DNA of 64,000 nucleotides from Branchinecta lynchi (Eukaryota; Arthropoda; Branchiopoda; Anostraca; Branchinectidae): contig JAKZAP010000013.1 of the NCBI GenBank assembly GCA_023053575.1, positions 3,420,001 to 3,484,000 on the forward strand, in the 5' to 3' direction. Shown one piece after another: positions 1 to 11,930 of this stretch. Both the position numbers and the translations under genes were made by a program. Positions within the stretch are counted from its first letter, which is position 1. Each line of letters starts with the position of its first letter. A model generated the notes under the pieces. That model saw only the letters and a list, made by a program, of their open reading frames with translations. It was not told the origin of the DNA and did no database searches.

Positions 1-98
1 AACCCGGAGACTCCAATTTCGTACGATACATTCTAACCCCTCTAACAAACCCACGGTGGTTTTCTGACTTGCCGTGTTTTGCTACCTTCGATGTGTAT

Positions 99-158
99 CA
101 CGCTGTCAACGGTTGTCTGCGAGAAGTTCACGCTGTCAACGGTTGTCTGCGAGAAGTT
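99..158 (+). repeat. perfect 30-bp tandem duplication
   Basis: Two adjacent identical 30-bp copies, 99-128 and 129-158, starting CACGCTGTCAACGG. The short open frame through them is a by-product of the period being a multiple of three; I see no gene here. Confidence 0.9.
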
Positions 159-199
159 TTTCCATCAGAAAGCCAGTTATGTAAATTGTTTCCCTGATT

Positions 200-1240
200 T
201 CGCTACAGGTCAACGGTCTCGCAATAGGCTTAACACAGTCAAAACAGTGGGTTATCTGTTATAAGCACAGCATAGTTTTAAAGTATTCAAACATTTATAA
301 ATACTGTAAGTTGAAGAGTAAATAGTGCGAGGGGTCCTTTAATACCAACTTGTCTCTTTTCCTGCCATAAAAGAGCCGGAAACACGAAGTTTCCGAAGTT
401 CATTCTTGCCAATATTTCAGTATCTCCTTTCATTTTTATTTTGTTCTTGCTCGAAATTGACAAGAATAGTTTCCATGCATGAAATCTTGCCTGATAGTGA
501 TGGTGAGTTGTTGACCCACTATAGTCGGTAATGTCGTGTCAAGCACAACTGAGTTCACGGATTTGAGAAAAAAAGCTAAATCGGAATCATTCTAAAACGT
601 GCAATCTCCAGACCACCCAAGCCCAAACTGCAAGTTCAGAACAGGAGTCACTACGACGGTGGGTCATTTAGTCGCGACTTGGAAACGCGTGAATTGTATA
701 ACCGTTATGAATACAATCAATATATAATACTCATTAAACCAAATAGCTTAAAGCTAGAAGAGGTCATCGAACGAATGGATCATCAGTCGAGATACTGATA
801 GACCGATCCTATTGGGCCGTGGTTTTTACGAACATACAACAAAATAACTGACTTCCAATAAATAGATTCCGAACAAATCAATTAAATATATTTCCAGTGA
901 CATAAACCAAAATCAACCCTTTATTTCAAACTCACCTTTACACAATTCAAAAACATGAAATGGTTGCTAATCAGATTACAAAAACCCGACAAATTAGTAC
1001 ACCTTACGATAACTCATTCAGTAGAACAGTTTTATTCATTGTGATATTTCTAACAGGAAAAATTAGCTCGAGTTTTTAATGCTAGCCTACTATTTGACCA
1101 AATTCAAAGTGGAAATTTTTCGGATCGGTCAGGGTGCGAGCATTCCCACAATCTCTTTTATTTTTCGGAAGTTTCTTTGTCGGTTCAATTGTTAGAAGTC
1201 TAATAAAGTAATGGTTAAAGTTGAAACATCTGCTAGATCT
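200..1240. other. no gene recognised, AT-rich sequence
   Basis: I see no exon-like frame, no reverse-transcriptase motif and no member of the window's large repeat families here. Confidence 0.5.
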
Positions 1241-1249
1241 TATAAGTAA

Positions 1250-1775
1250 GAAAAGAAATAAACTTGAAAGTCAGTTTGCTATTGTTATTCATAATTCTGA
1301 ATCATTTGAAGGTGGGTCAAATTAGAGATTTCCAAATTGGCATTTTTGTGTTTCAGAGTCTGAGTGGTTTCGCGCCTGATGTTTTAGTAATTTTGTTCCT
1401 TTTAACTCATTTTATCACGGACATGCTACGAGGCATGCTGGAGACCTGGTAAGTGAGCCAAGAACTACGGTTCGTTCTAGCCATGTGGCAAGGCGTTCAG
1501 GTACAGTACTTTTCCTGACTCCATTCGAGAGCGGAAACAGTACCGCAATTTAAAAATCGGTTAAAGAAATATCTTCTTGAGGGTAGTTGGTGAGTGGAGG
1601 GTTTGGAAGACGAGAGAGGACAAACTGACAAATTAATTAATTACTTTTTAGTTGATTTTGGTGAAGGTTTGATAGTTATATAATATGATAGTAAATGTGA
1701 ACTGGTTGAATTTTCAAGCACGTATGTGCTTTGTTTGTAACCGGTCGTCAAGCCGGAATGAATTTTTTTTTTAGT
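1250..1775 (+). pseudogene. LINE (CR1/Jockey-like) 3' end, frameshifted
   Basis: This is the C-terminal end of a non-LTR retrotransposon polyprotein. The frame at 1264-1452 carries a stretch (QIRDFQIGIFVFQSLSG) like the segment that follows the polymerase domain in CR1/Jockey-type elements. After frameshifts, 1570-1612 reads FKNRLKKYLLEGSW and stop, a typical terminal motif. The sequence continues through an untranslated tail with a CCGGTCGTCAAGCCGG hairpin-like motif and ends in poly-T near 1775. The rest of the element is missing. The assignment rests on motif memory, so the clade is uncertain. Confidence 0.6.
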
Positions 1776-1779
1776 AAAG

Positions 1780-2430
1780 TTCCTGAATCCATTATGCTGA
1801 AATAAATTAAGAGAAGCTTTATTACCAATGATTGTTTACTCTTTTTAAGAGGTATGTAGGTTGATATTGATATGCGTATCCAATTTTGTGATAACATGCA
1901 CAGTTCTGTAAAAAAAATGAGCAAATTACTCGCGGATTTCGGCGGACACAAATAAAAATAAAAATAATAATATTTCTGAGATGCCAGTTCGGTGGTCTAT
2001 CTCTTTTACGACTATCTGGAGTAGGTTACGGTTGGGGGAAGGCAAAACCGTTATACAGCAAAAGGTCAACAGGGCTCTCTGCGTGTCAACACGCGCGATA
2101 CAGAATAATGGGTAAAAGGAGATTGCAGCGGAGAGCGACAGGAAGTACGAGATGATATTATTGTTTGAACAGTGAACGCCCACTAATAGGGGGAAATGCT
2201 AATAATACAAGTAAACAATGAAAATTTTAATGCGAGAAGGGCTCTCACACTGAATCACGAGGTTCGTAGTTCTTTGTTTGTTGGTCAAATTATAATATAT
2301 TAAAACAAAAAATGCACTGCATCATAAAAAAGGCTTTCGCATCTATATGTCACAAAGAAATTCGGAATAGTCACACTTATCAGAGTTGAAAACCTTTTCA
2401 ACCTTACGTCAAAAGCTGCAGATCAAGTGG
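1780..2430. other. no gene recognised
   Basis: AT-rich with short open frames lacking recognisable motifs. I see nothing I can name. Confidence 0.4.
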
Positions 2431-3370
2431 TAGGGGATAGGGGGCAGGTCCGTTAGGTTTTTTGCATACGAAGATCGAAACCAAGATTTCATTTCAGGTT
2501 CTGTTAGTTCCATTTTTTCCAATTGTCTAGAATCACGCCTTCGCTGTTATTGTTCCTCTGTACAATTTTATTACCTCCGACATTTTTTTTGCAAACTTTC
2601 TACTAGCTACCTCTGTCCGGACCCACCCCTCAGACTGGGGGCAAGTCCGGACAAGGCTGGTTCAGCTCCGGACATCGTTTTCTTTTAACCCACGAAGGAC
2701 TTTCAGAAAGTTGTAAACAGATTTTTTTCATTTGCTTTCCTTGCCTCAATTCGGTTTCGTTCGCTTGCTTCGTTTGGGAAAACTGTACATGTATACTGTA
2801 ACTTTATAAACATCTCTTATTATCATCCGGTTATGCTGTTACCGCTGTGCCTGTTTATGGCTTGTTTTCTTCCGGAATGGGTCGTAAAGAGTTTATGAGC
2901 ATTTTTGCTGAGTTTTTTCCTTCCCTGGTCCGATTTTTCTCTTCTATCATTATTTGTTTCCCCCCTTCAGCTTCTCTTTCTTTGCTGTCCGAACCATCCC
3001 CAAGTGTTTCTGTCTGAACCTGGCCCTGGCCCTGGTGCTGTCTGTACACAAATAAATTTCAAACTGTTGAAAACTCAACTCGAACCGTTGTACCAATAAG
3101 GGAAATTATTTCTCACGGAAATTCTACCTAAATAAAAATCACCGACGATGTAAGTGGGGTTTGGAACTACCAGAATGAGGTGCCAAGCTCATGACGTAGA
3201 ACCCTCTTCTTCTTCTAACATCGGTTTGCTACGATGGCATGAGTGCAACTGCAGGAAATCTTTACAGTAAAAGCGTACAAGTGTGACAGCTTAAAAACAA
3301 TTTTAGGAAATTTAAATTTCAATAGTGAGGTTCATAGAGCCCATGTCCGGACCTGCCCCCCTCTCCCCTA
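2431..3370. mobile_element. candidate non-autonomous DNA transposon with ~23-bp terminal inverted repeats
   Basis: The left end reads TAGGGGATAGGGGGCAGGTC. The right end at 3348-3370 is its reverse complement with few differences (CGGACCTGCCCCCC...CCCCTA). The interior contains further copies of the GTCCGGAC palindrome near 2610-2680. No coding domain is seen inside and I could not define a clean target duplication. It is most simply a MITE-like element of about 940 bp. Confidence 0.5.
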
Positions 3371-3544
3371 TGCAGAAACATTCTTTCATGTTGCGTCACT
3401 AAATCAATCAACATCCCAAAGTAAAAATCGTACCTGACGCAGCCTATAACTGTTTCTTGCCGTTACAAAGAAAAGGAATAAATATAAAACATATGTATGT
3501 ACGATTACAGGTTTATCGTAACAGTCATACTATGCAACGTGAGA

Positions 3545-3760
3545 TGTTCCTGTTACCCGAGGACTCCTCTGGGAATCGAGGGGAACGGCGAGAACAGATG
3601 GAGTCACTCCACACGGACAACGACGAGAACATGGGAATGCCTCCAAAATGGATTTTGTTAAAACAAAAACAAAACAAAAAAACAGTCATGCGACAGAATC
3701 AGTCTAGGTCCACTATTTTCACTTTTCTTGATTCTGATCGTTTTAACCTTAATTTTGTAT
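3545..3760 (+). repeat. dispersed repeat, family shared with 49371-50037
   Basis: The stretch around GAACGGCGAGAACAG, AAATGGATTTTGTT and the following T-rich block is matched in reverse complement at 49560-49760 and again at 49800-50030. The 144-residue open frame at 3457-3891 runs through this repeat and is unlikely to be a gene. Confidence 0.65.
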
Positions 3761-3764
3761 TGTC

Positions 3765-4370
3765 GTTAGTAAAAAAAAATCATAACCACAATGAAATAGA
3801 GGCTTTTTCTAGAAATCAATTTTATCCTATAACTAAAACCATTATTGACCTCAGGGCATCCGAACTGACTCCTGTAAGCCAATTTGAGTGATGTTTATTT
3901 TAGTGAAATGTTTCAGCGAGGGATACAATACAGAGCAACAGGGAGTCGGCAGTCGACTTGGGAGGGCTGTGAAAAAAAACTGTTGGTTTCAAATGAATCA
4001 CTACCACCAGTCTATACCAAAATGTGAAACCCGCACACATTTTTATTCGTTTTTCAAATTAAAACTGGGATGATAAAGCTCGACTATTTGAACAGTTTAC
4101 TGATCCTTGGCAATAAGTGACATGCCATTGGTTACCTAGTTTTGTCTATGGCTCGTCTTGGGGATAAGAGTTTTGCAGTACCATAATGAGAGTGTCCAAA
4201 ATATAGATTCACATTTCAGATTTTAGATTCAGATATGTTTTACTTCACCAAAAAAACATAACTACATTATACAAAAAGCTCAACAACCACATACAAGGCA
4301 AAAATCCTGACAAAACACAAGAAAAATCCCACAAAAATAAAAACAAAAGGTTAAAAAAACTCACCAGGTT
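3765..4370. other. no gene recognised
   Basis: Low-complexity AT-rich sequence, with an A-rich block at 4240-4360. No coding motif was found. Confidence 0.4.
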
Positions 4371-4384
4371 CTAGGCTACTATCC

Positions 4385-4586
4385 AATTGCACTCTGACAT
4401 AGCTCTGTCTTGTCATCCAGCTTGTCCCCAAGGAGCAGGTCGCACTTACAATTGGGCCGCGCACGTAGCACCAGCAATGCCCCTAGCAGCCAGCGACCCG
4501 CCTCGTCAACCGCACTCCGACCCATTATGGGGTAGGGGACCATGAAATAGCACCTCCCACTCATTAAGCTCTTTACTTCTCTGGTA
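4385..4586 (-). CDS. candidate terminal coding exon, protein unknown
   Basis: On the - strand a polypyrimidine tract and AG (read TTTTTGTACCTTTCAG) end at about 4587. An open frame of 67 codons follows and stops at 4379-4384. The encoded stretch includes GRSAVDEAGRWLLGALLVL and CDLLLGDKLDDKTEL. Base composition is clearly GC-richer than the flanks, as in the secure exon at 55168-55450. Eighteen bases past the stop there is a GTGAGT donor-like sequence, so an untranslated exon end is possible. The other two frames close quickly. I do not recognise the protein. It could also be a decayed transposon fragment. Confidence 0.35.
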
Positions 4587-5072
4587 GCTGAAAGGTACAA
4601 AAAACACTACAGCAGATGTTACGACTGGGTATGACAGCCTCGCTCTTGTTGGGATGAAGTAAAGAGGAAGACTTTTAAGAAATTGTTCGGCCAACTCATG
4701 GTTTTGCGTCAGAAGACAATTTGCTGTCGCGCAGAGCAATTAACCTATTTAATATTAACCTTAAATTTAAATGTAACACAATCCAAAATAGCTGTACACG
4801 GCACGGCAATAGCACTAGCAAAACAAATCAATAAATGATTTGCACAATCTACGGTAGTTTAGAATTAGCAAACGCACAGACATTCAAAAGTTGAAATTTA
4901 GAAGGAGAAATTTCCTATGTGTAAATAAGAAAGCCAATTAAATGTTGGATAGTGCACGGAAATGGTGGATAGTGCAAAACCGGCCAAGTTTTCAGATCCG
5001 TAATCGCTACGTAAATAATCACTGCGTAAACTCGAAATCGCCCCCTTACATGAATGAAGGCTGAAACTCTGC

Positions 5073-5425
5073 ATGGAGTTTGGTGTCAAATCTCTGAATC
5101 ACCCGACCCACAAAAATATGTTTCCTTCTGAAAAGCTGTCAAAAAGGCTCCCTCGCAAGGTAGCTACTACAGTTGAAAAGTTGCAGCCAATTAAATGTGC
5201 CCACCAGAGGTTTGCAAAGAGTTGTGTCCCTTCATTTTTAAAGTTGTATAACGAAGCATAAGCTGAGCTGCTAGTTTAACTTTATCATGTTATTTATGAC
5301 CGTTGTAGCCGTATATGCGTAGGCCTATTGTGTGTGTGCTCATCTATATCCATGACTATACCAAACAAATTTGCGTGAGCCATGATCATTTTTTGGCGAA
5401 TAAAAAGATTATCTATCTATCTATC
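5073..5425 (+). pseudogene. LINE 3' end with (ATCT)n tail
   Basis: The frame 5073-5261 ends with QRFAKSCVPSFLKLYNEA and stop, a form common at the C terminus of CR1-like LINE polyproteins. It is followed by about 150 bp of untranslated sequence with AATAAAAAG and then a simple ATCT tail at 5411-5425, the usual way such elements finish. Everything upstream of the C terminus is missing, as expected from incomplete reverse transcription. The clade is uncertain. Confidence 0.6.
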
Positions 5426-5426
5426 A

Positions 5427-5550
5427 TAGTTGTGAGCCTGAAGAGGACCCTTGCCAAGAAGGGCCGAAATATAGGTTTAAGAAAATCCAGCTGACGTGTC
5501 CGTTTTGCCCTATCAAATATGATTCGCAGTCAGCTTGGGCTGAAGGAATA
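5427..5550 (+). repeat. Penelope/SINE-like repeat R3, copy 1
   Basis: Contains GAGCCTGAAGAGGACCC, GGCCGAAATATAGG and CAGCTTGGGCTGAAGGAATAT in the same order as the copy at 33129-33259. It abuts the LINE tail just upstream. Confidence 0.65.
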
Positions 5551-6475
5551 TCTATAAAATTAAATGTTAATAGTCTAAAATAAGGAAGGATACAACTTTG
5601 ATGAAAAAATACATGTATGTCAAAACGTCGTTCGTATGGAACAAATAAATTAAAAAATCGGTGGGAGAAGAGTGTACTAGAGGCTGCTCAAGCTTGAGCC
5701 TTCTTAAAGCACACCGCGCACTATTTATTGTTAATATTCTAATATTCAAAGCTATCTGAATACTGTATAGCAAGGATCTGCTTTTAACAAAATATCCTCG
5801 GCCTCTACTGTTTTAAGCTTTTCCCCAGGCCCGTTGACTCGGCAAAATCCAGACAGGTTTTATGCATCAGTACCATGAGAAGGGAACAATCGTCGGGGGG
5901 CATAACGCGCATGGGTAATAGTAAACCACGGCAAATGCAAAGATTAGTGCGGTGCCGTTGGCGGGTTCCGAATGTAATCCGGGTTTTAGAACTAACGAAT
6001 GCTGTTACAGAAGTAGATTGCATTTGTGTTATAGGTACGACAGGATAGGTCCTTTACATTTGTACTTCTCTCTTGTTACTGTAGGCCGACTTCGTGGTTC
6101 AATTAGGCTTATGATAATAATGTATTTAAAGCCTTAGGGTCATATACAAACAACTAAATATAAAACTTCATAATAAAGACTGTTATCACACTACATAAAC
6201 TAAACTGCACTCGCCCGATCAACTTTTATATTAACACTATTCAATACAAATCTACATACTGCACTAATTGCACCTCGAGATGTGCTCTTCATGATATCAG
6301 GAAACAGGCCGAGTTCATTCAGAAGGGCATGTCGCCCGAAGTGCCGCCACCCACTTCACATTTTAGTACGCTTTAATCAGTTCAGCTGAGACTTAGTGTA
6401 GCCATCCCTTCTTGGACGGCTCAAGCTAAAAAGACGAACATCCGGAGGTTTTTGATCGCAAGTTCGTCTTTCTAG
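5551..6475. other. no gene recognised
   Basis: Mixed AT-rich DNA with short open frames on both strands. I found no conserved motif. Confidence 0.4.
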
Positions 6476-6477
6476 CT

Positions 6478-6600
6478 TTAGCTTCAAGATGACCCTTACC
6501 AAGTGGTCCGAAATATCCCAAGAATAAAATCTTAGCTGACTTCCCGTCGAGCGCCATGAAATATGATTCGTACTCAGCTTTGGCTGAAGGAACGCTTATC
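6478..6600 (+). repeat. repeat R3, diverged copy 2
   Basis: Shows the order GACCCTTACCAAG, GGTCCGAAATAT, AATATGATTCG and GCTGAAGGAACG, matching the R3 copies at 5427 and 33129 with many substitutions. Confidence 0.55.
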
Positions 6601-6639
6601 GACTCCGTTTACTGGTCACAGTCTTCTGTGGCAATGGGT

Positions 6640-6662
6640 GGGGGGGGGGGGGGGGGGGGGGG
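6640..6662 (+). repeat. homopolymer G run
   Basis: A G tract of about 23 bases. Length may be unreliable in assembly. Confidence 0.9.
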
Positions 6663-6789
6663 TAACTGCTAAAAATCAAAACACTTCAATATGACGAGAC
6701 ACCACAGTGATCCGCATAATCAAGATTCAAAAATTTCAAAAGGCGTCCCTGTCCAGGTGGTTTCAGCTTTTCTTTTTGTTTTTAATACT

Positions 6790-7470
6790 TTGCCAAGTGC
6801 CATAATAATAATAATAATAATAATTTATTGGAAAAAGTGGCCGATCAGTTTTCCGTCGGTCTGTCGGTCGGTCAGTCCGGTGTTTGCGAGCTAGGGTACT
6901 TCCAGATGTGCTGGGACGATGAAACTTGGCAGGCATATTAGAGACCCATCACAACTAACTTGGAAATAGTAACTTGCTCGATCCGACCATCCTAGGGGGA
7001 GGGAGGGGAGCCGAAATTTAATGGCATGCCTAACTTTCAAACGGGTGTTTGGATGTTAATGAAACTTGATATTTGGAAAGACCATGTGTCTCCAATGTCC
7101 CATTTCAAGTCTGGGGGGGGGTGTCGGAGGGGGTGGCGGGAAATTATGTGACGTGCTTGGAGTGGAGCGATCGGGAGGAAACTTGGTGGGAGAAAAAGCA
7201 CAAGAACTAGGTACATCATTAGCAGAACTTCACCGGATTTGGGCACTGTGGGGGGAATTAGAGGGGGTTGCGGAATTCCGGTGATAGTACTTCCAGGTGA
7301 GCTGGGACGATGAAACTTGCTAGGCATATCAGGGACTAAAAAAGATTGACTTGAAAACTTTCGAACAGTTGATCGGATCTTAATGAAACTTGATCTTTGG
7401 GAAACCTCATGTCTCACATGTCAGGACGGGATTCGATAAATGTGTGGGAATTAAGAAAAGGTACTTCGAG
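6790..7470 (-). repeat. repeat family R1, reverse-oriented copy with terminal hairpin
   Basis: Read on the - strand it ends in the R1 terminal segment (GACCGACGGAAAA... then AAGTGCCA-type arms near 6790-6860). The + strand shows GATGAAACTTGGCAGGCATA and CTTTCGAACGGGTG-type phrases repeated at about 300-bp spacing. The (AAT)n microsatellite at 6801-6825 lies in the terminal hairpin. Open frames here are non-coding. Confidence 0.75.
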
Positions 7471-7479
7471 ATGAATGAA

Positions 7480-9330
7480 TGAATGAATTCAGGTACTCCA
7501 GATGTGCTAGGAAGAAGAAACTTGGTTGAAAAATTACAGACTTCAGTCAAGTCTGAGCACTTCTGGCATCGCCTCGGATCATCTGGGGCAAATGACTGTT
7601 ATAACTTCCAAGTTTCAGCCCAATAAAGCCATTCGTCTGATCCCTAGATCTGCCACAGGGTTTCCGGTACCTCCCTCCAACTCCCCCTACCGCGGCCGAA
7701 TATGGTTTGGAATCTTGAATGGAGGATCATCTAAAGCATCTGCTCTTACCCCCTATCAAGCTTCACTAAAATCTGATCATTTTTGGAAAATACCGGTACC
7801 TCCCCCCCCCCAACAGTGGTCGAATCAGATTCGGACCCTAGAATCTGTCATCTACGGCATATGACCTCCCTACATTCCAAGTTTCATTTAAATTGCTGCA
7901 CTCATTTGAACCCTATGGCGAGCCACAAAATTTCTGCGACTCTCCCTCCTTACCCCCCCCCCCCCCCTGTGGCCTAATATAACTTGGAATCATAAGCGTC
8001 GCATCTCTTACATATCCATCGGGTTTGACTAAAACAGACGAATAGCCTATTTGCAAACTTCAAGCCCCCCCCCCCCCCACCTTACCTTGGCCAGATCCGA
8101 TCCGGACGCCAAACGACAAATCTAGGCCGCATAAACTCGGTCCATCCTTTTGGTTTTTGTGCATGTCAAAATTTCCAACCCCTCCCCCCCCTCCAATTCC
8201 CCTAACCGTGGCCACCTGAAGTTAGAACGCCTGTTTCGCATGTCTAGGTCCGTATTCCCCTTCCTTCACTCCCCAAACAAGAGCTACGAGCTCATATGGC
8301 ACTTGTCACGAGTTAGGTGGTGTGAGAAACGAGAAAGTAAGTATTCTAACTTGCGATCACCCGAATTCCAGGAACCCGCTCCAACTCCCCCCATAGAGCT
8401 CCGTCCGATACGATCTGGTTCCGTCAATTAAAGTCTACTGCGTGTTCTCCCCGCCAAGTTGCAACCCAATCCATCAACTTTCAAAAATTTTCCGGTGCCC
8501 CATTCCCCCGACAAGTACTGAATCCGACCCGGACCTGACTTGGAACATCTGACACGATCAAGTCCAATCACCCGTTCAAAAGCTGCCCTTTCCTAGATTC
8601 CCTATTCACCATCCCAAAACTCCTCCCACGATGGTCGGATCGAGGAAACGACTATTCTCAAGTAAATCCGTTCGGGTCCCTGACATACCTACCAAGTTTC
8701 ATCGTCCTAGCTCATCAGGAAGTACCGAACTTGCGCCTTCACTAGATCCGGACCACCCACCAACTCCCCCACAGTGCCCAAATCCGGTCCTATTATGTCA
8801 ATAACGTATCTAGGACTTGTGCTTGTTCTTCCCACCAATTCCATCCCGGTTCCTGCCCTCTAAGCGTTTCCCAAGATTTCCGGTTCCTCCCTCCAACTCC
8901 CCCCGATGTCATCGGACCGGTCCGGATTTAAAATGGGACGTCTGAGGCACGAGGTCTTTCTAAATATCAAGTTTCATTAAAAACCGATCACCCGTTCAAT
9001 AGCTGGGCTTGCAACTAGATTCCGGATTCCCTGTCTCTCCACTCCCCTCAGGATGGCCGGATCGAGGAAACTACATTCTCAATTCAATAGCTGAGCTTGC
9101 AACTAGATTCCGGATTCCCTGTCTCTCCACTCAGGAAACTACATTCTCAAATCAATCTGTTCGGGTCCCTGACATTGCCGGCCAAGTTTTACCGTCCTAG
9201 CACATCAGGAAGTACTGTACTGGAGGGATCACTAGAAATTCGGCCCCACTCCCCCCCCCCCAACTCCCCCACAGTGACCGGATCTGGTCAAAACAATTTT
9301 GAACAACAATTGTCAAAACAATTGTTTCCA
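7480..9330 (+). repeat. repeat family R1, forward copies, with an R1 5' end at 8278
   Basis: Units carry CCAAGTTTCATCGTCCTAGC, poly-C tracts after CCCTCCACTC and CCGGATCCGGTCCGGATTT-like phrases. A conserved R1 5' end (CAAGAGCTACGAGCTCATAT) lies at 8278. A local 88-bp direct duplication occurs at 9009-9180. The R1 text resumes at 10540 after the R2 insertion. Confidence 0.8.
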
Positions 9331-9337
9331 TTCGTAA

Positions 9338-10474
9338 ACAAGACCAAAGGTTTCGACGGAATCCCAAAAATCTAATATTTGATCCAGATAATTGGATCTT
9401 GTCTTTACCAGGCTAATCATCAGAGAAAACCAAGTTCATATACAGCTCTATAAGCCATATATATTTTGACGATACTGACCGAAACTTCCTGTTTTACTTC
9501 TGCCAATTTTCCGGTTTTGAGCGAACTAATTGTCCAGCAAAAAAGAAAATTCAGATGGAATTCAGCGTATAATCTTATCTCTATACGGAATATCTAATCA
9601 ACTTCAAATAAAACTTTAACTTATAAACACAGATTCCGGTCACAACCGGATTCCGGACGAATTATCTGTCATGATTGCCATACAGACTCAGCGTCTCTTC
9701 TTACCCCTAAATCTGTCATCGCTACTCAACTTCCAATAAAACTTGTGCTTTTAACAAATTTTCCGGTTTGGCCGGATTCCGGGCGAACTAGTTGTCCGTG
9801 TAGAAAATGCTTTTCACATAAGTGAACATCATGCCTTCTTACCCCTAAATCGAACATTTAATCAACTTCAAATGCAACTTTTGCTTTTCAGAAACTTTCC
9901 GGTTTGGGCCGGATTCCGGACGAACTACTTCTCCGCGCAGAAAGTGATTTTCACATAAGCCTCTAGCATGCCTTCTTACCCCTAAATCGAACATCTAAAC
10001 AACTTCAATCAAAACTTTTACTTTTAACAAACTTTCCGGCTAAGAAAAGATTGTGATCTACGGATTCAGCATCTCTTCTTACCCCTAAATCGGACATCTG
10101 ATCAACTACAACAACAACTTTTGCTTTTCACAAACTTTCCAGTTCGGGCCGGATTCCGGGCGAACTACTTGTCTGGCGAGATAATAGTTTTCATACTCGT
10201 GTTCAGAATGTCTTCTTATCCCTTAATCGACTATCTTATTAGCTGTTTAAAAATATTTTGTTTGTCCCTTAATTTGAACCCCACCCCTAAATATAGGGGA
10301 GAAAAGCCCATCTACGAACTCGACCTTTCCTTGCCCCAAAGGATCCGCCCACCAAGTTTCATCAAAATATCTCATGTCCATCTGAGAGTTGTCGTGCTCA
10401 CAGACAGACGGACAGATGGACAAATTTTGCGATGTTATAGGTATCCCTCCACTTACGTTTTGGGACCCCGAAAA
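9338..10474 (+). mobile_element. R2 element, single forward copy inserted in R1
   Basis: It begins with the R2 head AACAAGACCAAAGGTTTCGA and contains about seven diverged 125-137 bp units (TCTTCTTACCCCTAAATCG, AATCAACTTCAAAT, CCGGATTCCGGACGAACTA). It then has a non-tandem tail with the GACAGACGGACAG motif and ends in CACTTACGTTTTGGGACCCC. R1 sequence flanks both sides. No open frame with a recognised domain exists, and the predicted peptides are repeat translations. Confidence 0.8.
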
Positions 10475-10539
10475 ACAATTGTTTACGATCGATTCCAACT
10501 GTTTTCAATTGTTTACGATTGGAAAAATGTTCCATAATA

Positions 10540-11930
10540 TGACTTGAATTATCCCCCTCCACGCCCTCCCCTCCAGTGTCACCGGATCCGGTCCGGATTT
10601 AAAATGTGGCGTCTGAGACACGAGGTCTTTCTATATATCAAGTTTCATTAAGATCCGATCACCCATTCGTAAGCAAAAAAATCACTTTTCTAGATTCCCT
10701 CTCCCTCCACTCCCCCCCCCCCCCCCAGATGGTCGGAATGGGGAAATGACTATTCTCAAGTCAATCTGTTCAATCAATCAATCTTTACTCTTCAAAAACT
10801 ATCCTTACGGTATTAACAAAAAACGGAATATTTGTTCTCTCGTCAAACATGATTATATACAATTTGTGCTTTAACATAGTCAAATTTTCATAAATTACAC
10901 AGCAACAAGATACAACAAATTAAAACGCTAAAATTCAAACATCAACACAAAAAGGAAAAAGGTTTTATTTAAAATTTTGCATTGAAAAAACTCACAAAGG
11001 AGGGGACAAAACTTCTTTCATACCGCAAATTAGTCGCCCGTCTGGGTAGGATCTTAGGAACTGGTGGTGCTGCCATTCTCTGTGACCTTATACGGTCAGG
11101 AATGTGGGGAGGGGGAAGTATGTGACGATGGGTGGGGTCTTCCACTAGCTGGTCACCAAACTTAGTAGAAAGTTGGTGTCTGCGGTTTGACAAAGATGTG
11201 AGGCCAAACTTGTTAAGTAGGGAAATGTATGGGATTTAGGGGGATTTTGATATTACTAGTAAAGAACGGTACTGGATCCTCTCGAGTCGTTCCGACTGCT
11301 CCCGTGTTAAACCGAAGTGCCATACCGGACAGCAGTATTCGAGGGAAGGGCGAATGATTCGGGTCCGGGTCCCTGACATGCCTGCCAAGTTTCACCGTCC
11401 TAACACATCAGGAAGTACCGAACTAGCGGGATCACTAGAAATTCGGATCCACCCCTCCCCCAAACTCCCCCACACTGAGCAGATCCGGTCCGGTTATGTC
11501 AATGACGTATCTAGGACTTGTGCTGGTTCTTTCCACAAGGTTTCATCCCGATCGCTCCACTCTAAGCGTTTTCCAAGATTCCCCCTCCAAATCCCCCATG
11601 TCATCGTATCCGGTCTGGGTTACAATGGGAAGTCTGAGACACGAAGTCCTTCCATATATCCAGTTTCATTAAGATCTGATCATCCTAAAAATACGTCATT
11701 TTTCCTTATTTGTCCGAATTCCCTCTCCCTCCCTCCACCCCCCCCCTCCCAGATCGTCATATCGGAAAAGCGACTATCTATAATTTAATATGCCCGAGTC
11801 CCTGATACGCCTGCCAACTTTCATCGTCCTAGCTTATCTGGAAGTGCCCGAACTAGCAAAACCGGGACCGACTGACGGACAGAAATTGCAATCGCTGAAC
11901 GTCAAGTGCCATAAGAAAAACTTTTGACCA
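10540..11930 (+). repeat. R1 continuation, interrupted by a LINE, with degenerate 3' hairpin
   Basis: R1 text runs 10540-10771, is cut by the LINE at 10772-11345, and resumes with GGGTCCCTGACATGCCTGCC. It ends near 11880-11926 with the GACGGACAGAAATTGC terminal phrase and a decayed hairpin (CAAGTGCCATAA). Confidence 0.75.
10772..11345 (-). pseudogene. LINE (CR1/Crack-like) reverse-transcriptase C terminus, reverse strand
   Basis: On the - strand the first part reads YCCPVWHFGLTREQSERLE followed by RIQYRSLLVISKS, and then (10969-11193) LLNKFGLTSLSNRRHQLS. This is the familiar tail of CR1-group reverse transcriptases. The 3' untranslated part ends in a TTGATTGATTGA tail at 10772, like the tails at about 12470 and 38390. 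It is 5' truncated and has frameshifts. It splits an R1 element precisely between TCAATCTGTTC and TTCGGGTCC. Confidence 0.8.

Noticed and set aside
3457..3891. 144-codon open frame
   Set aside because: It overlaps a dispersed repeat also found at 49560-50030 and shows no domain.
10121..10537. 138-codon frame with a DRRTDGQ-like motif, recurring at 19646, 22288 and elsewhere
   Set aside because: The motif is the translation of the GACAGACGGACAG word in R1 and R2 tails; it appears in both orientations and many frames.
11354..11788. 144-codon frame rich in proline and serine
   Set aside because: It is a frame through R1 units (CCAAGTTTCA, poly-C) and recurs in other R1 copies.
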